Assembly: GCF_023509035.1 (NCBI RefSeq)
Contig: NZ_CP075583.1
Coordinates: 3,534,001 to 3,598,000, forward strand
Source: Janthinobacterium lividum
GTDB taxonomy: Bacteria > Pseudomonadota > Gammaproteobacteria > Burkholderiales > Burkholderiaceae_D
Length of the DNA: 64,000 nt
Reading direction: 5' to 3'
Below the pieces are notes generated by a model that did not search any database, was not told the origin of the DNA, and was given only the letters and a program-made list of their open reading frames with translations. Positions 37,963 to 46,455 of this stretch are shown here, piece by piece; the first letter of the stretch is position 1; each line of letters starts with the position of its first letter. The position numbers and the translations under genes are program-made.

Positions 37963-39415
37963 TTAGGGTGCGCCACGCCCCGGCTGTGCCGCGCTTTCGG
38001 CTTTCATTTCTGTGCGGATATTGTCTATGCTGCTAAGCAATATTTTCTGTGGTGACGCGGGGGCCAGTCTGGCCCATACGGCTTCGGCGTTGGCCCGGTC
38101 GGCAAAGCTGCCGTAGACGATGAGCAGGCGCGTGGCGGCGCTGGTGGGCGCTTGCTGTGGCGACATACGTGGCGGCCGGTTTGCGGGGGCCGCGCCAGGC
38201 AGGCGAAAGACGTGGACGTCGTGCAGACCGATGGCTTGCTGCGCTTGCTGCAAAAAGTTTCTGCCGCAGCCGTCTCGCTGGCAGGCAGACTGGCAATTTG
38301 CAGTACCAGTTGCTGTGGCCCTTGCTGTGCCAGCCAGCCGCGCGATTCGGCCAGCTTGCTGTCGAGCAGCGTTGACGGCGCTGGCTGGGGGTATGCGGGA
38401 CGGCTGCCTGGAGCGTGGCTGGCGCCGCCATGCCCGCTGTCTGGTCCGGCGCCAGCCATTGCCACAGCAGCGCAGTGGCCAGCAGCAGCATCAGCGCACT
38501 CAGGGCGCCCGCCAGCAGCTTGCCCGCGTGCCATGGCGGGCGGTAAAAGGGGCTGTCGGCGATGGCCAGGCGCACATGGCGTCCATGCACTTCCCGGGCA
38601 TCGTCCGCATATGCGGCCAGCAAGGCTTTGTCGGCCAGGATATTGATCCTGCGCACTATTCCCTGCGAGGAGCGCGCCAGCCGGCGCAGCGCCGCTGGTG
38701 TGAAAACGAGCGGCGCCGTGCGGCCGGCGGCGGCCAGGCGGCACGCCAGATAGTCGTTCAGCAAGGCCTGCGGCAGGCACGGCACGGTAAAACTGTGGGT
38801 GATGCGTTCCTTTAGCTGGCGGAACTGGGGCAAGTCCAGCGTCCGCTGCAATTCCGGCTGGCCAAACAGGACGATTTGCAGCAGCTTGTGGCTGGCCGTT
38901 TCCAAATTCGTCAGCAGGCGCAGCGCTTCCAGGGTGGCGCCCGGCATGGCTTGGGCTTCTTCGGCCAGCAGCACCACCTGGCGCCCCGCCGCATGCCGTG
39001 CGATCAGCTCGCCGTGCAGGGAGCGCAGCACGGCATCGGTGCGGCATCCGTCCAGCGCCAGGCCCAGTTCGGCGGCGATGGTGCGCAGGACTTCGTCCGG
39101 TTCCAGGCGCGGATTGAGCAGGTACACCACGTCGATGTGGAGCGGCAAGCGTTCGGCCAGCATGCGGCACAGCATGGTCTTGCCGCTGCCTACTTCGCCC
39201 GTCAGCTTGATGATGCCTTCACCTTGCGTGACGGCATACAGCAGCGCCGCGAGCAGTTCGCCGCGCGTGTTGCCCGTATAAAAGAAGGCCGGGTCCGGCG
39301 TGATGCCGAACGGCGCCGTGCGCAAGCCGAAATGGCGCAGATACATGCCGTGCGGGGAGGGCGCGTAAGGCCGCCCGGGCGGCGTGGAAAGCGGGATGGG
39401 CGTGTCGGCGTTCAT
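37963..39415 (-). pseudogene. MshM/ExeA-like AAA ATPase with SPOR-like tail, two frameshifts
   Basis: The AAA domain is intact (HFGLRTAPFGITPDPAFFY, Walker A GEVGSGKT, Walker B VVLLAEEAQ, RLLTNLET), followed by a membrane span (about 322-342). The frame then breaks at G run 38387-38391 and again at A run 38255-38259. Adding one base to each restores a C-terminal SPOR-like domain (QQLVLQIASLPASETAAAETF then LQQAQQAIGLHDVHVFRLPG, TRLLIVYGSFADRANAEAVWARL). The repaired length is about 484 residues. Such proteins place secretins through peptidoglycan. The start ATG overlaps the ABC ATPase stop. Confidence 0.82.
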
Positions 39416-40140
39416 ACCGCGATGCAATTGAGGAAAGCCTGTTCCAGGCTGGCGCCGGCCGCACCGCCATGGCGCGCGCGGCATTCGGCGGGCGTGCCCG
39501 TAAATACGATGCGTCCCGCATGCAGGATCGCCATGCGGTCGCACAATTCTTCCACGTCGGCCAGCGCATGCGAAGTGAGCAGGGCGCCGCGGCCTTGCGC
39601 GCGCGCTTGCCGCAGCACCTGCTTGAACTGCGCGCGCGCCTTCGGGTCGAGTCCGCTCATCGGTTCGTCCAGCACCAGTTGCGGCTTGCCCGACAGCAAG
39701 CAGGCGGCCAGCCCCAGTTTCTGCATCATGCCTTTCGAATACTCGCGCGCGGGGCGCAGCAAGGCGTCCGGCGCCAGTTCCAGCGCGGCCAGCGCTTGCT
39801 GCACGGCTTGCGCATCAGGGCGAACATTGTGCAGGCGCGACAGGTAGCGCAGGAAGTCGCCGCCCGTCAGGTAATAGGGCGCCTGGAAACGTTCCGGCAG
39901 AAACGACAGGGGCTGGCGCGCCGCGCCATGGCGGTGCGGCTGGTCGAAAATGCTGATCTCGCCCCGCTCGGGCGTGCAAAAGTCGAGCAGGCATTTCAGC
40001 AGGCTGGTCTTTCCCGCGCCATTCACGCCGACCAGACCGAACAGTTCCCCCGCGCGCACCTGCAGGTTGACGCCGCGCAGCACGGCGCTGCCCGCCAGCT
40101 GCAGATGCACATTGTGAAACTCGATGGCGCAGGCGTTCAT
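39412..40140 (-). CDS. ABC transporter ATP-binding protein, first gene of the leftward filament operon
   Basis: This 242-residue ATPase of the CcmA/NatA type has Walker A GVNGAGKTSLL, a variant signature YSKGMMQKLGLAACLL, Walker B LVLDEPMSGLDP and the switch His in TSHALADVEEL. I start at ATG 40140, dropping an upstream extension without an RBS. It overlaps the MshM-like gene by 4 bases, so it is part of the filament operon. The matching permease is 12 kb downstream in the same operon (26672-27445). Myxococcus PilH is the precedent for an ABC ATPase in pilus assembly. Confidence 0.88.
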   Translation of the reverse strand: MNACAIEFHNVHLQLAGSAVLRGVNLQVRAGELFGLVGVNGAGKTSLLKCLLDFCTPERGEISIFDQPHRHGAARQPLSFLPERFQAPYYLTGGDFLRYLSRLHNVRPDAQAVQQALAALELAPDALLRPAREYSKGMMQKLGLAACLLSGKPQLVLDEPMSGLDPKARAQFKQVLRQARAQGRGALLTSHALADVEELCDRMAILHAGRIVFTGTPAECRARHGGAAGASLEQAFLNCIAV

Positions 40141-40266
40141 AGGGGCAATGGTCGACAGGCAAGAAGGCGTACGATCGCCATTATTGTCATGGGCGCAGGT
40201 AGGCGGCAAGTGTTTCCTTGCAGAGTGTTGAAATGCGCAAAAATCAAGCCACGGAATGTATTTTCT

Positions 40267-40295
40267 TTAAGAAACAACAGGTTCTGGAATAAAAT
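40267..40295 (+). promoter_or_regulatory. Possible promoter of the rightward MSHA operon
   Basis: TTAAGA (40267-40272), a 17-base spacer and TAAAAT (40290-40295) lie 54 bases before the mshE start, in the 208-base gap shared by the two divergent operons. The match is moderate. The opposite promoter is not obvious to me. Confidence 0.35.
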
Positions 40296-40348
40296 ACCTG
40301 CGCGCGCCGCTGGCGTGCATCGTTTGAAGAATTTGTCGAGGAGCAAGC

Positions 40349-42052
40349 ATGGCAAGGCCAGAGAAAGTCCGGCTCGGTGAAATTTTGGTGCAGCAGAAAC
40401 TGCTGACGGAAGAACAGTTGGGCCAGGCCTTGACGGAACAGAAGCGTTCGGGGCGCAAGCTGGGCCGCGTTTTTGTCGAGCACGGCTTCGTCACGGAAGA
40501 GCAAATTTCGGGCGCCCTGGCGCGCCAGCTCGACATTCCCTACATCAATCTGAAGTTTTTCAACATCAATCCCGAACTGGTGCGGCTGCTGCCGGAAACC
40601 CAGGCGCGGCGCTTCCGCGCGCTGGTGCTGGAAGACCGCCGCGAGGGCTTGCTGGTCGGCATGTCCGATCCCACCGACCTGTTTGCGTACGATGAAATCT
40701 CGCGCCTGGTCAAGCGCCAGATCGAACTCGCTGTCGTCAATGAGACGGAAGTGCTGGCCGCCATCGACCGCATCTACCGCCGCACGGAAGATATCTCCAC
40801 CCTGACGCGCGAGCTGGAGCAGGACCTAGGCGACGTTTCCGTCGACTTCGGCGCACTGGCCGCCAATCCGGGCCTGGAAGAGGCGCCCATCGTCAAGCTG
40901 CTGCAATCCGTGTTCGAGGATGCCACGCAGGTGCGCGCCTCGGACATCCACATCGAGCCGCAGGAAGGCCGGCTGCAGATCCGCTTCCGCATCGACGGCG
41001 TGCTGCACCTGCAGACGGAAGCGGACAGCAAGATCGCCAGTTCGCTGGCGCTGCGCCTGAAACTGATGTCGGACCTCGATATTTCCGAGAAGCGCCTGCC
41101 GCAGGATGGCCGCTTCGCCATCCGCGTGAAAAACCAGCGCATCGACGTGCGTATTTCCACCATGCCGACGCAATACGGCGAATCGGTGGTGATGCGGCTC
41201 TTGAACCAGGGCGGCACGACCTTGCGCCTGGACGCCATCGGCATGCCGCCCAAGCTGGTGCAACAGTTCCGCGCCATCGTCAACCGCCCGAACGGCCTAG
41301 TGCTGGTGACGGGGCCGACCGGTAGCGGCAAGACGACGACCTTGTATTGCGCCTTGTCCGAACTCAATTCGGTGGAAAAAAAGCTCATCACGGTGGAAGA
41401 CCCCGTCGAGTACCGCTTGCCCGGCATTAACCAGGTGCAAGTGAATGACAAGATCGAGCTGAACTTTGCCCGCGTGCTGCGCTCGGCCCTGCGGCAAGAT
41501 CCTGACATCGTGCTCGTCGGCGAGATGCGCGACCAGGAAACGGCGCAGATCGGCCTGCGCGCCGCCATGACGGGCCATTTGGTGCTGTCGACCCTGCATA
41601 CGAACGACGCCATCAGCACGCCGCTGCGCCTGATGGACATGGGCGTGCCCCGCTACATGGTGGGCAGCTCGCTGCAAGCCGTGCTGGCGCAGCGCCTGGT
41701 GCGCGTGATCTGCGAAAGCTGCAGCACGCCGTACGCGCCCACGCCGAACGAATACGAATGGCTGCGCCTGGAACTGGGCGAGCTGGTCGAGCGCAACCAG
41801 TATTTCCATGGCAAGGGCTGCTCGCATTGCAACGGCATGGGTTACCGGGGCCGCACGGGCGTGTACGAATTGCTGGAAATCACGCGCGCCGTGGCCGACG
41901 CCGCCAACCATGCCGATCCTTCCCACTTCATGAAGGTGGCGATGGAGCAGATGGCGGGTGAAACCCTGCGCCGCCACGCCGTGCAGCTGGTGGTTGCCGG
42001 CCGCACGACGGTGATGGAAGCAATGCGCATCAGCAACCAGAGCGAGGATTGA
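40349..42052 (+). CDS. mshE: MSHA assembly ATPase with c-di-GMP-binding MshEN domain
   Basis: This 567-residue pilus extension ATPase starts with a textbook MshEN tandem motif. The first is VRLGEILVQQKLLTEEQLGQ...LTEQ, the second is KLGRVFVEHGFVTEEQI...LARQ. In Vibrio MshE this region binds c-di-GMP. Then come Walker A GPTGSGKTTT (321-330), Walker B RQDPDIVLVGEMRD and a zinc knuckle CESC...CSHC. GAGGAG precedes the ATG. First gene of the MSHA operon, two bases before mshG. Confidence 0.94.
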   Translation: MARPEKVRLGEILVQQKLLTEEQLGQALTEQKRSGRKLGRVFVEHGFVTEEQISGALARQLDIPYINLKFFNINPELVRLLPETQARRFRALVLEDRREGLLVGMSDPTDLFAYDEISRLVKRQIELAVVNETEVLAAIDRIYRRTEDISTLTRELEQDLGDVSVDFGALAANPGLEEAPIVKLLQSVFEDATQVRASDIHIEPQEGRLQIRFRIDGVLHLQTEADSKIASSLALRLKLMSDLDISEKRLPQDGRFAIRVKNQRIDVRISTMPTQYGESVVMRLLNQGGTTLRLDAIGMPPKLVQQFRAIVNRPNGLVLVTGPTGSGKTTTLYCALSELNSVEKKLITVEDPVEYRLPGINQVQVNDKIELNFARVLRSALRQDPDIVLVGEMRDQETAQIGLRAAMTGHLVLSTLHTNDAISTPLRLMDMGVPRYMVGSSLQAVLAQRLVRVICESCSTPYAPTPNEYEWLRLELGELVERNQYFHGKGCSHCNGMGYRGRTGVYELLEITRAVADAANHADPSHFMKVAMEQMAGETLRRHAVQLVVAGRTTVMEAMRISNQSED

Positions 42053-42053
42053 G

Positions 42054-43289
42054 GTGCCGTTTTTCTCCTACAAGGCGCGTAGCGCCAGCGGCGAGCTGTT
42101 GACCGGCGTGATGGAAGGCGCCGACAGCGGCGCCGTGGCAGACCAATTGGTCGCGGGCGGCAGCACGCCCGTCGATATCAGCGCCACCAGGCAGACGGTG
42201 ACGAAGGCCGGCGCCAGCACGCTGAGCTGGTGGGACAAGCTGACCGAGAAAAAGTCACGCCCATGGACGTGCAATTGTTCAGCCGCCAGCTGTACACCCT
42301 GCTCAAAGCGGGCGTGCCCATCATGCGCGGCCTGGCCGGCCTGCAGGAGTCCGCCATCAGCCCCGCGTTCGGGCGCATCATCAAGGATGTGCGCGAGTCG
42401 TTGGACGCGGGGCGCGAACTGTCGGCCGCCATGGCGCGTCATCCCACGATCTTCACGCCGTTTTATTTGTCGATGGTGCGCGTGGGTGAAATGACGGGGC
42501 GCCTCGATGAAGTGTTTTTGCGCCTGTTCAACCACCTGGAATTCGACCGCGACATGCGCGCGCGCGTGAAAACGGCGACGCGCTACCCGACCTTCGTCGT
42601 CTTCGCCATGCTGGCCGCCATGGTGGTGGTGAATATCTTCGTCATTCCCCAGTTCGAGAAGGTGTTCGCCAGCTTCCACGCGGAACTGCCCATGATGACC
42701 CGCATCCTGATCGGCACCTCGCGCTTTACGGTGGCGTACTGGCCTATTTTGTTGATGCTGGGCGCGGGCGGCTTTTTTCGGCTGGCGCGCCTGGCTGCGC
42801 ACGAAAGAGGGGCTATACAAGTGGGACCGCGCCAAGCTGCGCCTGCCGATCGCCGGCAAGATCATCCTGAAGGGCACGATGGCCCGCTTCGCGCGCAGCT
42901 TTGCCCTGTCGAGCAAGAGCGGCGTGCCCATCGTGCAGGCGCTGACGGTGGTCTCGCAAACGGTCGATAATACTTACCTGAGCGCGCGCGTGGAGCAGAT
43001 GCGCGACGGCGTCGAACGGGGCGAAAGCATCTTGCGCACCTCGGTCGCGGCCGGCGTGTTCACGCCCGTGGTGCTGCAGATGATCGCCGTGGGCGAGGAA
43101 TCCGGTTCGCTCGACGACTTGATGGACGAGATCGCTGACATGTACGAGCGCGAAGTCGATTATGAGCTGAAGACCCTGTCGGCGCAGATCGAGCCGATTT
43201 TAATCGTCTTCCTCGGCGCCATGGTGCTGGTGCTGGCGCTGGGCATCTTCCTGCCGATCTGGGACCTGGGCCGGGCGGCCCTGCACTGA
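42054..43289 (+). pseudogene. mshG: MSHA platform protein, two frameshifts
   Basis: Three frames together give one complete GspF-type protein. Frame 1 (GTG start 42054, PFFSYKARSASGELLTG) breaks at A run 42249-42253; adding one A continues into KVTPMDVQLFSRQLYTLLKAGVPI. That frame breaks at T run 42773-42778; removing one T leads to GWRAWLRTKEGLYKWDRAKL and on to the end. The repaired length is about 411 residues with both F domains and membrane spans. Two independent single-base slips in one essential gene of an otherwise intact operon point to sequence errors. Confidence 0.85.
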
Positions 43290-43795
43290 TGGCAAAGCCG
43301 TTCCGTCAGCGCGGTTTCACCCTGTTCGAGCTGGCGGTGGTGGCGAGCGTGTTCGCCATCTTGGCGGCGGTGTTCCTGAACCGCGTCAGGGATTACCAGC
43401 AGCAGGCGCAGCAGGTGGCCGTGGCGCAGATGCTCGGCGTCTTGCGCACCAGCTTGCGGGTGCAGGTGCTGCAGCTGTACCTGGCGGATCAGCGCGCAAA
43501 AATGCCGGCGCTGGCGCGGCAAAACCCGTTCGACTGGCTGGAGGATAAGCCGGCCAATTACCTGGGCGAGTTTGCGCAGCCGGACCTTGCAAAATTGCAT
43601 GCAGGGAATTGGTTATACGACAGAAAAGAACAAAAAATTATCTATTTGTTTAGTAATAGCAATATTTTTCCCTCTACAGGGGTTGATGCAGTGAAATTTA
43701 AGGTAACCTTGCCAGGTGTGGACGCCGATCTTGACAAGCTCGCCAAGGAGCCCGATATTGTGGTGTGGAAATCGCCGGACTCGGCAGCAAAGTGA
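43289..43795 (+). CDS. mshF: MshF-like pilin-family protein
   Basis: This 168-residue protein has a short leader MAKPFRQRG and FTLFELAVVASVFAILAAVFL with Glu5, followed by coiled-coil-like YQQQAQQVAVAQMLGVLRTSLRVQVL. The position between mshG and mshA matches mshF. The last third, from about 43590, is markedly AT-rich against its neighbours. The ATG shares one base with the mshG stop (TGATG). Confidence 0.75.
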   Translation: MAKPFRQRGFTLFELAVVASVFAILAAVFLNRVRDYQQQAQQVAVAQMLGVLRTSLRVQVLQLYLADQRAKMPALARQNPFDWLEDKPANYLGEFAQPDLAKLHAGNWLYDRKEQKIIYLFSNSNIFPSTGVDAVKFKVTLPGVDADLDKLAKEPDIVVWKSPDSAAK

Positions 43796-43860
43796 CGGTC
43801 GTGCAGCGATAGTTTCATGGCATTGGTTTTGATGTTTTTATTTGATTTTGGAGAGCAAGT

Positions 43861-44334
43861 ATGAATAAGTCTTTACGTAGTATGAAAAGCGGCGCCCAGG
43901 CAGGTTTCACCCTGATCGAACTGATCGTCGTCATCGTGATCTTGGGTATTCTGGCAGCGACGGCCATCCCTAAGTTTATCGACATGTCGACCGATGCGCG
44001 CGTGGCCAAGATGCAGGCGGCCGCTGGTGCCCTCAAGGCGGGCGCGGCGTTGTACCATGCGCAGTGGCTGGTGAGCGGTTCGCCCGCCGATGGCAACACG
44101 GTGAAGATGGAAGGTCAGGCGATTAGCGGAGTAGGTGGCTACCCTACGGCCGATGCCGCCGGGATTGGACTGGCGGCGGGTATTGCCGCTCCTGATTATA
44201 CGATTACAACCACCGCTGGTTTCGTCGTGACCCCTGATGCAACGCGCACGACATGCTCGGTCACCTACCCTGCCCCAACGGCGACTGCCGCCCCGGTAGT
44301 TACCAGTGCCGCAACTGCCAACACGTGTAAGTAA
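43861..44334 (+). CDS. mshA: MSHA major pilin
   Basis: This 157-residue prepilin has leader MNKSLRSMKSGAQAG, cleavage before FTLIELIVVIVILGI (Glu5), then AATAIPKFIDMSTDARVAKMQAAAGALKAGAALYHAQW, the hallmark of MshA/MshB. Two Cys in the C-terminal third (TTCSVTYP and NTCK) can form the D-loop disulfide. GGAGAGCAAGT gives a good RBS. A terminator-like hairpin follows, consistent with higher expression than the downstream minor pilins. Confidence 0.88.
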   Translation: MNKSLRSMKSGAQAGFTLIELIVVIVILGILAATAIPKFIDMSTDARVAKMQAAAGALKAGAALYHAQWLVSGSPADGNTVKMEGQAISGVGGYPTADAAGIGLAAGIAAPDYTITTTAGFVVTPDATRTTCSVTYPAPTATAAPVVTSAATANTCK

Positions 44335-44391
44335 TCTTTGAGTACACTGCAAGGAAAGTCAGGCTACACCCGGCCTTCCTTGCGCACCACC

Positions 44392-44427
44392 AGCCCAACC
44401 CCAGGCGCCAGCCCGTTGGGCTTTTTT
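44392..44427 (+). terminator. Intrinsic terminator or attenuator after mshA
   Basis: Stem AGCCCAAC (44392-44399) and GTTGGGCT (44415-44422) with a 15-base loop, followed by six T. It is placed between mshA and the minor pilin genes, so partial termination could set the subunit ratio. A weaker inverted repeat CAAGGAA/TTCCTTG (44350-44382) precedes it. Confidence 0.75.
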
Positions 44428-44439
44428 ACGGGCCATCCA

Positions 44440-45033
44440 TTGCAGCAGCCACCAACAGTCTTTCCGCATCGTCAAGCAGGGCCGCCAGGCCGCCTGCGGC
44501 GCACGGCTGCGTGCGGTTTTACCTTGATCGAACTGGTGGCCGTGCTGGTGCTGGCAGGCTTGCTGGCGACCTTTGCCGTCAATCGGTTTTTCCAGCGCGA
44601 CACTTTTGACGCGCGCAGTTTTTCTGACCAGGTGACGAATATTGTGCGCTACGGGCAGAAGCTGGCGGTGGCGCAAAACCGTGCCGTGTTTGTGAGCATC
44701 GATGCCAACAGCGTGGCCCTGTGCTTCGATGCCGTTTGCAGCGATGCGCAGAAAGTGGTGCCGCCCACGGGCAGTAACAGCGCCAGCAAGGACACATTGA
44801 AGTATTGCGTGAAAACCAACTGGCTGTGCGAAGGCCGTCCGGCCGGCGTGACCCTGTCCACCGACGCGAAAGTTACGCCGAGCTTTTATTTCGACGCGCT
44901 GGGCAAGCCGTATGCGCTGGTCAATGTGTTTCCTGCCGTATCGACTTTTCCGGCGCAGCTGACGATCAGCATCCAGGGCGACGGCCTGACGCGCAACGTC
45001 ACGGTCGAAGGGGAGACCGGCTATGTCCATTAG
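44440..45033 (+). CDS. mshC: Minor pilin MshC-like
   Basis: This GspH/FimT-like prepilin has the motif CGFTLIELVAVLVLAGLLATFAVNRFF with Glu5, two Cys pairs (LCFDAVC and KYCVKTNWLC), and the end TVEGETGYVH. The start is uncertain: the frame is open back through the terminator at 44392-44427, so I use the TTG at 44440, which gives 197 residues; a CTG nearer the motif is also possible. It overlaps mshD by 11 bases. Confidence 0.72.
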   Translation: MQQPPTVFPHRQAGPPGRLRRTAACGFTLIELVAVLVLAGLLATFAVNRFFQRDTFDARSFSDQVTNIVRYGQKLAVAQNRAVFVSIDANSVALCFDAVCSDAQKVVPPTGSNSASKDTLKYCVKTNWLCEGRPAGVTLSTDAKVTPSFYFDALGKPYALVNVFPAVSTFPAQLTISIQGDGLTRNVTVEGETGYVH

Positions 45034-45580
45034 CCAGCGGCGCCAGCGTGAACGCGGCGTGACCCTGATCGAACTGGTGCTGTTCATCGTCATCGTGGGC
45101 CTGGCCTCGGCCGCTATCCTGGGCGTGATGAGCCTGACGACGCGGCACAGTGCCGACCCGCAGTTGCGCAAGCAGGCGCTGGCGATTGCCGAAGGCATGC
45201 TGGAAGAAATCCAGCTGGCGCGTTTCACGTATTGCGATCCGCAAGACCCCGCTGCGCAAACGGCCACCAGCCCGGCCGGCTGCGCCATCCCGGAAGGGCC
45301 GGGGGAAGAGCCGAACGGCGCGGGGCGGCCTTTCGACAACGTCAACGATTATGTGAGCGCGTATGGCACGGCCACCGAGTACAAGACGGATGCCCAGGGC
45401 GCCGTCTGGGCTGCTGGTTCGCCCCAGACATATACTGCCTTGGTAACGATCACCCCGGCAGCCTTGAACGGCTTGCCTGCCACGGAAAGCCTGCATATCC
45501 AGGTGGTCGTGCCGTATGCCGACCAGCAGATCGTGCTCGACGGCTATCGCGTGCGCTATGCGCCGAACAGTATCCCATGA
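45023..45580 (+). CDS. mshD: Minor pilin MshD-like
   Basis: This 185-residue PilV-like prepilin has leader MSISQRRQRERG, then VTLIELVLFIVIVGLASAAI with Glu5. SADPQLRKQALAIAEGMLEEIQLARFTYCDPQD is typical of MshD. It overlaps mshC and mshO (ATGA), so the minor pilins are translated together. The role is likely priming or capping the pilus. Confidence 0.83.
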   Translation: MSISQRRQRERGVTLIELVLFIVIVGLASAAILGVMSLTTRHSADPQLRKQALAIAEGMLEEIQLARFTYCDPQDPAAQTATSPAGCAIPEGPGEEPNGAGRPFDNVNDYVSAYGTATEYKTDAQGAVWAAGSPQTYTALVTITPAALNGLPATESLHIQVVVPYADQQIVLDGYRVRYAPNSIP

Positions 45581-46455
45581 TAAATTTCCTTAACGCCAGG
45601 CGCCGCCCGCGCGGCTTTACCCTTGTCGAGATGGTCATCGTGATCGTCATCACGGGCATCATCGGCGCCATGGTCGCCGTCTTCATCCGCGTGCCCGTGC
45701 AAGGCTATATCGACACCACCGCGCGCGCCGCGCTGGCCGACACTGCCGATACGGCGGCGCGCCGCCTGACACGCGACGTGCGCCTGGCTTTGCCCAACAG
45801 CGTGCGCGTGTCGAACGACGGCCTGTTCCTGGAATTGCTGCTGACCAAGACGGGCGGGCGCTACCTGAGCGACAGCGATCCTGGCGTTCCGGGCAATGTG
45901 CTGAGCTTTGAGAGTCCCCCCAGCTCTCCGAGCTTTACCGTTGTTGGCGCCATGCCCGCCGATGCGCTGGGCGCGCGCCAGGCGATCAGCGTGGGCGACC
46001 AGATCGTCGTCTACAACCTGGGCACGGAGTACGCGCCGAACAATGCGTATGCATGCAGCGCGGCGAATGGCTGCAACCGCGCGCCAGTGACGGCCGTGTC
46101 CGGCACTCTGGTCACGCTCGGCAGCTATCCTTTCGCGACGGCGCCGGCGCCGCTGCCGTCGCCATCGAACCGCTTCCAGGTAGTGACGACGCCCGTCACC
46201 TATGCGTGCAATCTGACGACCGGCACCCTGACCCGTTACGCGGGCTATGCCATTCAGGCCACCCAGCCGGTTGTGGCGGACTTGAAAGATGGCGCACTTC
46301 TGGCGCGCCAGGTGACGGCGTGCGTTTTCAGCTACACCGTGCTGGCCAATGTGCAGCGCGGCCTGGTGAATATCGACCTGAGCCTGGGCGCGGCGAACAG
46401 CAATACGGGCGTGCTGCGCCTGGTGCAACAGGTGCAGGCGAGGAATACGCCATGA
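45577..46455 (+). CDS. mshO: Minor pilin MshO-like
   Basis: This 292-residue PilW/GspJ-like prepilin starts MINFLNARRRPRG and has FTLVEMVIVIVITGIIGAMVAVF. It follows with TARRLTRDVRLALPNSVRVS, the conserved GspJ/PilW block. I start at ATG 45577, which overlaps the mshD stop; the longer frame upstream is an artefact. Four bases overlap with mshP as well. Confidence 0.83.
   Translation: MINFLNARRRPRGFTLVEMVIVIVITGIIGAMVAVFIRVPVQGYIDTTARAALADTADTAARRLTRDVRLALPNSVRVSNDGLFLELLLTKTGGRYLSDSDPGVPGNVLSFESPPSSPSFTVVGAMPADALGARQAISVGDQIVVYNLGTEYAPNNAYACSAANGCNRAPVTAVSGTLVTLGSYPFATAPAPLPSPSNRFQVVTTPVTYACNLTTGTLTRYAGYAIQATQPVVADLKDGALLARQVTACVFSYTVLANVQRGLVNIDLSLGAANSNTGVLRLVQQVQARNTP

Noticed and set aside
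42249..42253. Programmed frameshift in mshG
   Set aside because: A second, opposite slip further on and the absence of a slippery heptamer with a stimulatory structure make an error or mutation more likely.
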